A stretch of 57,860 nt of DNA from Pseudoroseomonas cervicalis ATCC 49957 (lineage in GTDB: Bacteria; Pseudomonadota; Alphaproteobacteria; Acetobacterales; Acetobacteraceae), in the NCBI RefSeq assembly GCF_000164635.1, contig NZ_GG770777.1, positions 382,926-440,785 of the forward strand, read 5' to 3'. Shown piece by piece: positions 46,775-55,646 of the stretch. The notes under the pieces are model-generated. The model saw only the letters and a program-made list of their open reading frames with translations. It was not told the DNA's origin and did not search any database. The number at the start of each line of letters is the position of its first letter. Position 1 is the first letter of the stretch. The position numbers and the translations under genes were made by a program.

Positions 46775-47062
46775 TTACTCCACCACCTTGGGCACGGCGA
46801 AGAAGGTGTCGGCACGGTCCGGGGCGTTGGCCAGCACCTGCTGCTGCAGGTCGCCGTCCGTCACCTTGTCCTCGCGCAGGCGCAGGCGCTCGGCGCCGCC
46901 GCCGGCCATCGGCTCCACGCCGCTGGTGTCGACGGCCTGCAGCTGCTCGATCCAGCCCAGGATCCCGTTCAGTTCGGCCTCGAGGCGCGGCAGATCCTGC
47001 TCCTCCACCCTGAGGCGGGCGAGCGAGGCGACGCGCCGGACTGTGGCGGTGTCGAGCGACAT
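46775..47062 (-). CDS. gatC: Asp-tRNA(Asn)/Glu-tRNA(Gln) amidotransferase subunit C
   Basis: A 95-residue GatC: MSLDTATVRRVASLARLRVE, ELNGILGWIEQLQAVDTSGV and the Pro-rich end PDRADTFFAVPKVVE. It stabilises the GatA-GatB complex. It heads the operon. The ATG at 47062 is 69 bp from the divergent ruvX start, so the two promoters share this short region. Confidence 0.95.
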   Translation of the reverse strand: MSLDTATVRRVASLARLRVEEQDLPRLEAELNGILGWIEQLQAVDTSGVEPMAGGGAERLRLREDKVTDGDLQQQVLANAPDRADTFFAVPKVVE

Positions 47063-47131
47063 TCTGTGTTTTCTTCCGGAAAGGGTCAGGTCAGGTTTGC
47101 GCGCAAACGGGGGCGGACCATAAACACCGCC

Positions 47132-47611
47132 ATGCCCATCATCAACCTGAGCGAGCTTCGCGCCGCCCTTTCCCCCGACCAGAGGCTGATCGGCCTGGAT
47201 CCCGGCAAGAAGATCATCGGCGTCGCCCTGACGGACGTGACCCTGATGCTGGCCAGCCCCTATCGCGGCCTGGCGCGCGGCAAGCTGGCCGCCAATGCGG
47301 CCGAGATCGGCGCCATCGCCCGCAGGGAGGGGGCCGGGGGGCTGGTGGTCGGGCTGCCGCTCGGGCTGGATGGCAGCTTCGGGCCCGCCGCCCAGGCGGC
47401 CAAGGACTGGACCCGCGCCCTGTCGGAGGCCACCGGCCTGCCGGCCGCGCTGTGGGATGAGCGGCTTTCCTCCTCGGCGGTCAACCGCATGCTGATCCAG
47501 GAGGCGGATCTGACGCGGGCCAAGCGGGCCAAGGCGGTGGATGCCGCGGCGGCGGCCTACATGCTGCAGGCGGCTCTCGACGCCAGCGCGCAATCCTGGC
47601 CAGGTTCTTGA
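47132..47611 (+). CDS. ruvX: RuvX/YqgF Holliday-junction resolvase family
   Basis: A 159-residue RNase H-fold protein: RLIGLDPGKKIIGVALTD (first catalytic Asp), LVVGLPLGLDGSFGPAAQAA, WDERLSSSAVNRML (Glu) and KAVDAAAAAYMLQAAL (final Asp). Family members act in resolution of Holliday junctions and in pre-16S rRNA end processing. The ATG at 47132 leads to a normal length. It is divergent from gatC. Confidence 0.93.
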   Translation: MPIINLSELRAALSPDQRLIGLDPGKKIIGVALTDVTLMLASPYRGLARGKLAANAAEIGAIARREGAGGLVVGLPLGLDGSFGPAAQAAKDWTRALSEATGLPAALWDERLSSSAVNRMLIQEADLTRAKRAKAVDAAAAAYMLQAALDASAQSWPGS

Positions 47612-47654
47612 CGGATTGTTATAATACCTTCCATGCGAAACGGCACGGTCCGTC

Positions 47655-48794
47655 ATGGCTGAAGCCAGTGTCCACGGGCTGATCGGCGATCTCTACGACC
47701 TGGCGACGGGCGGTGGCCCGGAGGAAGGCTGGCCGGCCATCCTGCGCGGCTTGGCCTCCCTGCTGGGTGCCCAGAATGTGTCGATGCACCGCGAGGGCGG
47801 CAGCCTGCCCCGCCCGACCATCCTGGCCACGCTGAACGTCCCGTCCGAGACCGCGCGCGCCTATCGCGAATATTTCTTCAGCCGCGACATCGCCCTGATG
47901 CGGCTGGCGCGCGCCCCGCAGGGCCAAGCCTTCTATACCCAGACCTACCTGTCCGACGCCGAGGTGGAGGCGTCCGAATTCTACAACGACCTGCTGCGGC
48001 CGGGTCTGGGCAATGCCTTCTACGTGGCCGGCGTCGAGGCGCCGCTGGGCGACCAGACCCTGGTGCTGGGCCTGCACCGGGCGCGCGAGATGGGCCCCTA
48101 CACGCCCGAGCAGATGGCCACGCTGCAGATCCTCTGGCCGCACCTGATGCGGGCGATGCGGGTGGAGGAGCAGCTGCTGGCCAGCCGCACCCTGGCGCGC
48201 ATCGGCTATGCCGCGCTGGACGAGCTGCCGAGCGGCATCGCCATCCTGCGCGCCGACCGCCGTTGCATCTTCATGAACCGCGCCGGGCGGCGGATGCTGC
48301 TGCGCCGCGGCGGGCCGATGCTGCAATCGGGTGGCGGGCGGCTGCGGCTGCTGCAACCCTCGGCGGACGCGATGTTCGCCACCCTGCTGGGCCAGGCCAC
48401 CGCCGGGCAGCCCTCGCGCGCCGGCTCGATGCGCTGTCCCAGCGCGGAGGGCCATCTGGCGCTGATGCTGGTGCCGTTCCGCCTGCCGCTGCCCGACCTG
48501 CCGCCGGTGCCGGGGCCGCTGGCGCTGCTGCTGGCCTCCGACCCCAACGCCGCGCCCGGGCAGCTCGGCGACCAAGTGATGGCCATGTTCAACGTCACCC
48601 GGGCCGAGGCCGAGGTGGCGGCCAGCCTGGCCACCGGCCTCAGCGTCGAGGAGGTGGCGCTGGCGCGCGGCGTGCGGCTGACCACCATCCGCAGCCAGGT
48701 GCAGTCGCTGCTGGCCAAGACCGGCACCAACAGGCAGGGCGAGCTGCTGCGCCTGCTGCTCAGCCTGCCGCGCCTGGCACCGCCCGAGGCCTAG
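47655..48794 (+). CDS. LuxR-family transcriptional regulator
   Basis: A 379-residue protein with an N-terminal sensory region (residues about 5-170, GAF/PAS-like, no clear ligand motif), a linker resembling a PAS segment ([20 protein letters not shown]) and a C-terminal LuxR helix-turn-helix: [57 protein letters not shown]. No phospho-receiver domain is present. Its target is unknown. It sits between ruvX and pyrB on the same strand. Confidence 0.85.
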   Translation: MAEASVHGLIGDLYDLATGGGPEEGWPAILRGLASLLGAQNVSMHREGGSLPRPTILATLNVPSETARAYREYFFSRDIALMRLARAPQGQAFYTQTYLSDAEVEASEFYNDLLRPGLGNAFYVAGVEAPLGDQTLVLGLHRAREMGPYTPEQMATLQILWPHLMRAMRVEEQLLASRTLARIGYAALDELPSGIAILRADRRCIFMNRAGRRMLLRRGGPMLQSGGGRLRLLQPSADAMFATLLGQATAGQPSRAGSMRCPSAEGHLALMLVPFRLPLPDLPPVPGPLALLLASDPNAAPGQLGDQVMAMFNVTRAEAEVAASLATGLSVEEVALARGVRLTTIRSQVQSLLAKTGTNRQGELLRLLLSLPRLAPPEA

Positions 48795-48816
48795 CGGCGG
48801 CAGCGTGGCGCCCAGG

Positions 48817-48854
48817 GCGTGGCAGCCATGGCGTGGCAGCCATGGCGTGGCACC
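48817..48854 (+). repeat. Short tandem repeat upstream of pyrB
   Basis: The 14-bp unit GCGTGGCAGCCATG occurs at 48817-48830 and 48831-48844, then a partial third copy begins GCGTGGCA. It lies in the 133-bp gap before pyrB. It is low complexity and may be neutral. Confidence 0.6.
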
Positions 48855-48927
48855 CCACCGGGCGCGGGGCCTTCCGGTGCGGGCCGTGGCTCGGTATGGT
48901 CCCCCGCCTCTAGCCGGACTGGTCCTC

Positions 48928-49872
48928 ATGCTGCCCTATCCTCACCGGCACCTCCTCGCCCTCGAGGGCCTGGAGCCGCCCTATATCGCCGATCTGCTGG
49001 ATCTGGCGGAATCCTACGCCCTGCTGAACCGCAGCGGCAAAACCCAGCGGGACCTGCTGAAGGGCCGCACCCTGATCAACCTGTTCTTCGAGGACAGCAC
49101 CCGCACCCGCACCAGCTTCGAGCTGGCGGGCAAGCGGCTGGGCGCGGACATCGTCAACATGACGGTCTCCACCAGCAGCGTGAACAAGGGGGAGACGCTG
49201 CTCGACACCGCCGCCACCCTGAACGCCATGCATTGCGACCTGCTGGTGGTGCGGCACGCCCAGTCCGGCGCGCCGGCGCTGCTCAGCCGCAAGGTGGACG
49301 CGGCGGTGATCAATGCCGGCGACGGCACGCATGAACATCCGACCCAGGCGCTGCTCGACGCGCTGACCATCCGCCGCCGCAAGGGCAGGCTGGAGAACCT
49401 CGTGGTCGCCATCTGCGGCGACGTGGCGCACAGCCGCGTGGCGCGCAGCAACATCCACCTGCTGCTGGCGATGAATTGCCGCGTCCGGCTGGTCGGCCCG
49501 CCGACGCTGATGCCGGCCGAGGCCACGCGCCTCGGCGTCGAGGTGTTCCACGACATGAAGGCGGGCCTCCAGGACGCCGATGTCGTGATGATGCTGCGCC
49601 TGCAGAAGGAGCGCATGGCGGGCGGGCTGATCCCCTCGGCGCGGGAGTATTTCCGCTTCTACGGGTTGGACGCCGCCAAGCTGGCGGTGGCCCGGCCGGA
49701 CGCCATCGTCATGCATCCGGGCCCGATGAACCGCGGCGTCGAGATCGACAGCGCCATCGCCGACGACCCGGCGCGCAGCGTGATCGGCGAACAGGTGGAG
49801 ATGGGCGTCGCCGTGCGCATGGCGGTGCTCGACATCCTCTCCCGCAATGCGCGGCGGAATGCCCGGCTGTGA
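48928..49872 (+). CDS. pyrB: Aspartate carbamoyltransferase catalytic subunit
   Basis: A 314-residue ATCase: carbamoyl-phosphate loop [33 protein letters not shown] (catalytic Lys region), [20 protein letters not shown] and the C-terminal [11 protein letters not shown]. It makes carbamoyl aspartate in pyrimidine synthesis. The ATG at 48928 gives the usual N-terminus. Its stop overlaps the dihydroorotase-like start (TGATG). Partnership with a non-catalytic PyrC homologue is likely, given the next gene. Confidence 0.96.
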   Translation: MLPYPHRHLLALEGLEPPYIADLLDLAESYALLNRSGKTQRDLLKGRTLINLFFEDSTRTRTSFELAGKRLGADIVNMTVSTSSVNKGETLLDTAATLNAMHCDLLVVRHAQSGAPALLSRKVDAAVINAGDGTHEHPTQALLDALTIRRRKGRLENLVVAICGDVAHSRVARSNIHLLLAMNCRVRLVGPPTLMPAEATRLGVEVFHDMKAGLQDADVVMMLRLQKERMAGGLIPSAREYFRFYGLDAAKLAVARPDAIVMHPGPMNRGVEIDSAIADDPARSVIGEQVEMGVAVRMAVLDILSRNARRNARL

Positions 49873-51158
49873 TGACCCCGATGCCTGACACCCTCTTCGT
49901 CAACGCCCGCCTGCTGGACCCGGCCACCGGGCTGGACGCGCCGGGCAGCCTGCTGGTCAGCCGCGGCGTCATCGCCGACCATGGCGGCAGCCTGGGCCAG
50001 CCCGACGCGGCGGAGGTGGTCGATTGCGCCGGCGCCGTGCTGGCGCCCGGCCTGGTCGACCTCCGCGCCGCGCTGGGCGAGCCCGGCGCCGAATACCGCG
50101 AGACCATCGAATCGGCGGCGCAGGCGGCGGCAGCGGGCGGCATCACCACGCTCTGCGCCCTGCCCGAGACGCAGCCGGTGCTGGACGATCCCGCCCTGGT
50201 GCAGTTCGTCCGCAGCAAGGGCGAGGCCACCGGCAGCCTGTCCATCCTGCCCTATGGCGCCGCCACCAAGGGCTGCGCCGGGCAGGAGATGGCCGAGTTC
50301 GGCCTGCTGAAGGAGGCCGGCGCGGTCGCCTTCACCGATGGCACCAGGGCGATCGCCAGCGCCCGCGCCATGCGGCTGGCCCTCTCCTATGCCCGCGCCT
50401 TCGGCAGCTTCATCGTGCAGCACCCGGAGGAGCCGAGCCTGGCCCGCGGCGGCGCCGCGACCGAGGGCGAGTTGGCCACCCGCCTTGGCCTGCCCGGCAT
50501 TCCACCCGCCGCCGAGTCGATGATGGTGGCACGCGACATCGCCCTGGCCCGCCTGACCGGCGGCCATGTGCATTTCGCCCATGTCTCCACCGCCGAGGCG
50601 CTCGAGCTGATCCGCCGCGCCAAGGCGGAGGGGCTGCGCGTCACCTGCGACACCGCGCCGCCCTATTTCGACCTGAACGAGACGGCGATCGGCGATTTCC
50701 GCACCTATGCCAAGCTCTCCCCGCCGCTGCGGCGGGAGGCGGACCGGCTGGCGGTGGTCGCCGCCCTGGCGGATGGCACGATCGACGCCATCGCCTCCGA
50801 CCACCAGCCGGCGGACCCGGACGACAAGCGCCTGCCCTTCGCCCAGGCCTCGGCCGGCGGCACGGGGCTGGCCACCCTGCTCGGCATCACCCTGGCGCGG
50901 GTGCATGGCGGCGATCTTTCTCTGGGTGCCGCCCTGGCGCTGCTGACCTGCCGCCCGGCCGATCTGCTCGGCCTGCCGGTCGGCCGGCTGGAGCGCGGCG
51001 CGCCGGCCGACCTGGTGCTGTTCCACCCGGAGCGCGCCTGGAAGGTCGAATCCGGCAAGCTGCCCGGCAAGGCGCAGAACTCGCCCTTCGACGGGCGGGC
51101 GCTGGAGGGCAAGGTGCTCGGCACCTGGAAGGCCGGCCGGCGGGTGTTCGGCGCATGA
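49872..51158 (+). CDS. pyrC: Dihydroorotase-like protein lacking the HxH metal site (pseudo-DHOase)
   Basis: A 428-residue amidohydrolase-fold protein of the PyrC type I class. The usual D-x-H-x-H-x-R-E-P-G motif reads DLRAALGEPG here: residues 65 and 67 are Arg and Ala instead of the two zinc-binding His, and residue 69 is Gly instead of the substrate Arg. Other ligands look present (VQHPEE, HVHFAHVSTAEAL, ASDHQPADP). It is probably catalytically dead and serves as a structural partner of PyrB, as with PyrX/PyrC' of Pseudomonas; another dihydroorotase should exist elsewhere. The symbol marks family only. Confidence 0.85.
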   Translation: MTPMPDTLFVNARLLDPATGLDAPGSLLVSRGVIADHGGSLGQPDAAEVVDCAGAVLAPGLVDLRAALGEPGAEYRETIESAAQAAAAGGITTLCALPETQPVLDDPALVQFVRSKGEATGSLSILPYGAATKGCAGQEMAEFGLLKEAGAVAFTDGTRAIASARAMRLALSYARAFGSFIVQHPEEPSLARGGAATEGELATRLGLPGIPPAAESMMVARDIALARLTGGHVHFAHVSTAEALELIRRAKAEGLRVTCDTAPPYFDLNETAIGDFRTYAKLSPPLRREADRLAVVAALADGTIDAIASDHQPADPDDKRLPFAQASAGGTGLATLLGITLARVHGGDLSLGAALALLTCRPADLLGLPVGRLERGAPADLVLFHPERAWKVESGKLPGKAQNSPFDGRALEGKVLGTWKAGRRVFGA

Positions 51159-51742
51159 TGCTGCTGCTGGCGGCCCTGCTGGGCTATCTCTCCGGCTCGG
51201 TGCCCTACGGGCTGCTGCTGACCCGCGCCGCCGGGCTCGGCGACATCCGCCAGATCGGCAGCGGCAATATCGGCGCCACCAATGTGCTGCGCACCGGCAA
51301 CAAGAAGGTGGCGGCGGCGACGCTGCTGCTGGACGCGCTGAAGGGCGTGGTGCCGGTGCTGCTGCTGGGCGCGCTGTGGGGGCGGGAGGCCGGGCTGGTC
51401 GCGGGTCTCGCCGCGCTGGTCGGCCATCTCTTCCCCGTCTGGCTGGGCTTCAAGGGCGGCAAAGGTGTGGCCACCGGCGCCGGCGTGCTGCTGGCCGCCG
51501 CCTGGTGGGTCGGGCTGGTCTGCGCCGTGATCTGGCTGGTGATGGCCAAGGTGACGCGCATCTCCTCCGCCTCGGCGCTCACCGCCTGCGCCGCGGCGCC
51601 GGTCGTCGCTCTCCTCTCGGGTGATTTTCTGCTGGCCGGTTTCGCCTTGGTGCTGGCGCTGCTGATCATCGCCCGGCATCATGAGAACATCCGCCGCCTG
51701 ATGGCCGGCACCGAACCGAGGATCGGCGAGAAGACAAGGTGA
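51155..51742 (+). CDS. plsY: Glycerol-3-phosphate acyltransferase PlsY
   Basis: A 195-residue membrane protein with five hydrophobic helices and the three PlsY motifs: GYLSGSVPYGLL, IGSGNIGATNVLR and GHLFPVWLGFKGGKGVATGA. It transfers an acyl group from acyl phosphate to glycerol-3-phosphate in the first step of phospholipid synthesis. It overlaps its neighbours on both sides (ATGA with the pyrC-like stop, GTGA with dprA). Confidence 0.95.
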   Translation: MMLLLAALLGYLSGSVPYGLLLTRAAGLGDIRQIGSGNIGATNVLRTGNKKVAAATLLLDALKGVVPVLLLGALWGREAGLVAGLAALVGHLFPVWLGFKGGKGVATGAGVLLAAAWWVGLVCAVIWLVMAKVTRISSASALTACAAAPVVALLSGDFLLAGFALVLALLIIARHHENIRRLMAGTEPRIGEKTR

Positions 51743-52833
51743 AGCCAAGGGCGGCGCTGTCGCTTCTGCGCCTGGCGCGGACGGAGGGGATCGGCCCCCT
51801 CACCTTCCGCCGCCTGCTGGAGCGGCATGGCACCGCCGAGGCCGCTCTGGATGCCCTGCCCTCGCTGCCGCAGCGCGGCTTCAGCCTCGTCCCGCCCCCC
51901 GCCGACGCCATCCACCGCGAGATGGAGGAGGTGGCGGGCATGGGCGGGGCTTTCCTCTTCCTGGGCGACGACGATTATCCCCCCCTGCTGGCCGAACTGC
52001 CCAGCGCGCCCCCCGCCCTGGCCTGCATCGGCGACACGGAGCTTCTCGGCCAGCCGCAGGTGGCGCTGGTCGGCGCCCGCAACGCCTCCGCGCTCGGCCT
52101 TCGCATGGCGGAGGAACTGGCCGAGGGGCTGGCCGAATCCGGGCTGGTGGTCACCTCCGGCCTGGCGCGCGGGGTGGATGGGGCGGCGCATCGCGGCGCG
52201 CTGCGCACCGGGGCGACCATCGCCGTCATCCCCGGCGGGCTGGACCGCGCCTACCCGCCCGAGCATGCCGAGCTGCAATCCCTGATCGCCGAGCGCGGGC
52301 TGGTGGTGGCCGAGGCACCGCTCGGCACCGCGCCCATCGCCCGGCATTTCCCGCGCCGCAACCGCATCATCGCCGGGCTCAGCCTGGGCGTGGTGGTGGT
52401 CGAGGCCGGGCTGCGCTCCGGCACGCTGATGACGGCGCGCCTGGCGCTGGAGGCCGGGCGGGAGGTCTATGCGGTGCCGGGCAGCCCGCTCGACCCGCGC
52501 TGCGCCGGCTCCAACGACCTGCTGCGCCATGGCGCGCAGCTGACCGAGCGGGCGCGGGACGTGCTCGACACCCTGCCAAGCGCGCCGCGCCGGACAGCGG
52601 GCGCGGCGCGGCGCCCGGCGCCGGTGGAGGCCGCCCTCCCCCTCGCCTCGCCCCTGGACGAGGCCGGACAACTGCTTGATCTGATAGGCAGTTCTCCGGT
52701 TGTGGTTGACGAGCTGTTGCGACGCTGCCACCTCTCTGCCGCTGCGGTGCAGGCGCTCCTGCTCGATCTGGAGCTGGAAGGGCGGATCCAGGCCCTCCCA
52801 GGCAACCGCGTGGTCCGCAGCGGATTACGGTAA
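51739..52833 (+). CDS. dprA: DNA-processing protein DprA
   Basis: A 364-residue protein: a SAM-like N-terminal domain (LARTEGIGPLTFRRLLERHG), the Rossmann-like core (QVALVGARNASALGLRMAEE, VTSGLARGVDGAAHRGALRT, FPRRNRIIAGLSLGVVVVEA, YAVPGSPLDPRCAGSNDLLR) and a C-terminal winged helix that ends the protein. DprA loads RecA on incoming single-stranded DNA in transformation. The GTG start overlaps plsY. Confidence 0.95.
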   Translation: MKPRAALSLLRLARTEGIGPLTFRRLLERHGTAEAALDALPSLPQRGFSLVPPPADAIHREMEEVAGMGGAFLFLGDDDYPPLLAELPSAPPALACIGDTELLGQPQVALVGARNASALGLRMAEELAEGLAESGLVVTSGLARGVDGAAHRGALRTGATIAVIPGGLDRAYPPEHAELQSLIAERGLVVAEAPLGTAPIARHFPRRNRIIAGLSLGVVVVEAGLRSGTLMTARLALEAGREVYAVPGSPLDPRCAGSNDLLRHGAQLTERARDVLDTLPSAPRRTAGAARRPAPVEAALPLASPLDEAGQLLDLIGSSPVVVDELLRRCHLSAAAVQALLLDLELEGRIQALPGNRVVRSGLR

Positions 52834-52890
52834 AGACACCGCCAGGCCGCAATGCCCGCAGGCGACAAGAGAGAGCGCACCGCACCCGCC

Positions 52891-55644
52891 ATGACCGACG
52901 TCGTCGTCGTCGAATCGCCGGCCAAGGCGAAGACCATCAACAAGTATCTGGGGCAGGATTTCACCGTCCTCGCCAGCTTCGGCCATGTGCGCGACCTGCC
53001 GCCCAAGGATGGCAGCGTCCGCCCCGAGGAAGACTTCGCGATGGATTGGAGCTCCGAGGACCGGGGCGAGAAGCAGGTCGCCGCCATCGCCAAGGCGCTG
53101 CGCGGCGCGCGCAACCTCTACCTCGCCACCGACCCGGATCGCGAGGGCGAGGCGATCTCCTGGCACGTCCAGGAGATGCTGCGCCAGAAGGGCGTGCTGA
53201 AGGGGGTGCAGGTCCACCGCATCACCTTCAACGAGATCACCAAGCGCGCCGTGCAGCACGCGCTGGCGCATCCGCGCGAGCTGGATACGCCGCTGATCGA
53301 GGCCTACCTGGCCCGCCGCGCGCTGGACTACCTGGTGGGCTTCACCCTCTCCCCCGTGCTGTGGCGCAAGCTGCCGGGCAGCCGCTCGGCGGGGCGCGTG
53401 CAGTCGGTCGCGCTGCGGCTGATCTGCGAGCGCGAGGCGGAGATCGAGGTCTTCAAGGCGCGCGAATACTGGACGGTCGAGGGGCGTTTCCTCACCGCCG
53501 ACGCCGCCCCCTTCTCCGCCCGGCTGACGCATCTGGAGGGCAGGAAGCTCGACCAGTTCGACCTGCCGGACGAGGCCAGCGCGATGCGCGCCAAGGCCGC
53601 GGTGGAGGCCGGGCGCTTCAGCATCGCCAGCGTCGAGAAGAAGCGCAGCCGGCGCAACCCGCCGCCGCCCTTCACCACCTCGACCCTGCAGCAGGAGGCC
53701 TCGCGCAAGCTCGGCTTCGGCGCGCAGCAGACCATGCGCCTGGCGCAGCAGCTCTACGAGGGCGCCGAGATCCAGGGCGAGACGGTCGGCCTGATCACCT
53801 ATATGCGGACCGATGGCGTGCAGATGGCGCGGGAGGCGATGTTCGCCATCCGCGACCATGTGAAGGAGAGCTTCGGCCCCGACTACATCCCGGCCGCGCC
53901 GCGCGAATATTCCTCCAAGGCCAAGAACGCGCAGGAGGCGCATGAGGCGATCCGCCCGACCGACGTGACCCGCACGCCGGAGCAGATGGCCCGCTTCCTG
54001 AACCCCGAGCAGCGCCGGCTCTACGAGCTGGTCTGGAAGCGCGCCGTCGCCAGCCAGATGCAGTCGGCCGAGCTGGACCAGACCGTGGTCGACCTGGCCG
54101 ACGAGGCCGGCCGCACCCGGCTGCGCGCCAATGGCAGCGTCATCGCCTTCGACGGCTTCCTGAAGCTCTACCGCGAGGATGTGGACGACGCCCCGGCCGG
54201 CGCCAGCGCCGGCGAGGAGGAGGACACCCGCACCCTGCCGCCGATGCGGGAGAAGGACCCGGCGAAGCTCTCCGCCGCCCAGGCCGACCAGCACTTCACC
54301 CAGCCGCCGCCGCGCTATTCCGAAGCGAGCCTGGTCAAGAAGATGGAGGAGCTCGGCATCGGCCGCCCCTCCACCTATGCCTCCATCCTGCAGACGCTGC
54401 AGGACCGCGACTATGTGGCGCTGGACAAGCGGCGCTTCGTGCCGGAGGACCGTGGCCGTCTGGTCACCGCCTTCCTGGTCAATTTCTTCGAGCGCTACGT
54501 CAACACCGGCTTCACCGCGACGCTGGAGGAGCAGCTCGACGACATCTCCGGCGGCCGCGCCGAGTGGCGCGAGGTGATGCGGCAGTTCTGGCGCGACTTC
54601 AACGCCGCCATCGCCGCCACCAAGGACCTCACCATCAGCGAGGTCATCGACGCGCTGGACGAGGAGCTGGGGCCGCATTTCTTCCCCACCCCGGCCGATG
54701 GCGGCGACCCGCGCGCCTGCCCGGCCTGCGGCAATGGGCGGCTCGGCCTGCGGCTAGGGCGCAATGGCGCCTTCATCGGCTGCTCCAACTACCCGGAATG
54801 CCGCCACACCCGCCCGCTCTCAGTCTCGGGCGCCGAGGCCGAGCAGGAGGGCGCGCTGGCCGGCGGCATGAAGGAGCTGGGCCCCGATCCGGTGACCGGC
54901 GCGCCGGTGACCCTGCGCCGCGGCCCCTATGGCCTTTATGTCCAGCTCGGCGAGGCCGGGACGGACGCCAAGGGCAAGCCCACCAAGCCGAAGCGGGCCA
55001 GCCTGGCACGGGGCATGGACCCGGATTCGCTCGACCTCGACCGAGCGCTGGCGCTGCTGGCCCTGCCGCGCATCGTGGGCGTGCATCCGGAATCGGGGGA
55101 GGAGATCTCGGCCGCCATCGGCCGCTTCGGCCCCTATGTGAAGATGGGCAGCATCTACAAGTCGCTGGACAAGGATGACGACGTGCTGACCGTCGGCATC
55201 AACCGCGCCGTGGCGCTGCTGGCGGATGCCAAGGCGAAGCTGCGCAGCATGGGCCCGCATCCGAAGGATGGCGAGCCGGTGGAGATCAAGCGCGGCCGCT
55301 TCGGCCCCTATGCCCAGCATGCCGGCATGGTCGCCAGCCTGCCGCGCAACCTGACCATGGAGGAGATCACCCTGGAGCAGGCGGTGCAGCTGCTGGCCGA
55401 GAAGGGCAAGAAGCTGCCGCCGCTCGGCGCCAAGAAGGGCGCCGCCAAGGGCAAGGCGCGCACCGCCAAGGCCGCCGCCCCGGCGGCCGAGGGCACCGAG
55501 CCGGCGGCCAAGCCGGCGCGCAAGGCCCCCGCCAAGGCGGTCACCAAGGCCGCCACGACCAAGACGGCTAAGACGGCCAAGAGCGCCACGGCCAAGCCGA
55601 AGGCAGCGGCCAAGGTCAAGGCGCCCGCCAAGGCGAAGGCGTAA
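52891..55644 (+). CDS. topA: DNA topoisomerase I
   Basis: A 917-residue type IA enzyme. The TOPRIM domain begins VVVVESPAKAKTINKYLGQD and has DPDREGEAISWH. The active-site Tyr is Y304 in GLITYMRTDG. A C-terminal zinc ribbon (ACPACGNGRL to CSNYPECRH) is followed by two topoisomerase C-terminal repeats (KRGPYGLYVQLGE-like segments) and a Lys/Ala-rich tail of about 80 residues, typical of DNA-binding tails in this class. It relaxes negative supercoils. ATG 52891 gives the standard N-terminus; an ATG at 52852 would add 13 residues. Confidence 0.96.
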   Translation: MTDVVVVESPAKAKTINKYLGQDFTVLASFGHVRDLPPKDGSVRPEEDFAMDWSSEDRGEKQVAAIAKALRGARNLYLATDPDREGEAISWHVQEMLRQKGVLKGVQVHRITFNEITKRAVQHALAHPRELDTPLIEAYLARRALDYLVGFTLSPVLWRKLPGSRSAGRVQSVALRLICEREAEIEVFKAREYWTVEGRFLTADAAPFSARLTHLEGRKLDQFDLPDEASAMRAKAAVEAGRFSIASVEKKRSRRNPPPPFTTSTLQQEASRKLGFGAQQTMRLAQQLYEGAEIQGETVGLITYMRTDGVQMAREAMFAIRDHVKESFGPDYIPAAPREYSSKAKNAQEAHEAIRPTDVTRTPEQMARFLNPEQRRLYELVWKRAVASQMQSAELDQTVVDLADEAGRTRLRANGSVIAFDGFLKLYREDVDDAPAGASAGEEEDTRTLPPMREKDPAKLSAAQADQHFTQPPPRYSEASLVKKMEELGIGRPSTYASILQTLQDRDYVALDKRRFVPEDRGRLVTAFLVNFFERYVNTGFTATLEEQLDDISGGRAEWREVMRQFWRDFNAAIAATKDLTISEVIDALDEELGPHFFPTPADGGDPRACPACGNGRLGLRLGRNGAFIGCSNYPECRHTRPLSVSGAEAEQEGALAGGMKELGPDPVTGAPVTLRRGPYGLYVQLGEAGTDAKGKPTKPKRASLARGMDPDSLDLDRALALLALPRIVGVHPESGEEISAAIGRFGPYVKMGSIYKSLDKDDDVLTVGINRAVALLADAKAKLRSMGPHPKDGEPVEIKRGRFGPYAQHAGMVASLPRNLTMEEITLEQAVQLLAEKGKKLPPLGAKKGAAKGKARTAKAAAPAAEGTEPAAKPARKAPAKAVTKAATTKTAKTAKSATAKPKAAAKVKAPAKAKA

Positions 55645-55646
55645 GG

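Noticed and set aside
48805-48927. Upstream extension of pyrB
   Set aside because: It would translate the GCGTGGCAGCCATG tandem repeat. The standard ATCase N-terminus starts at 48928.
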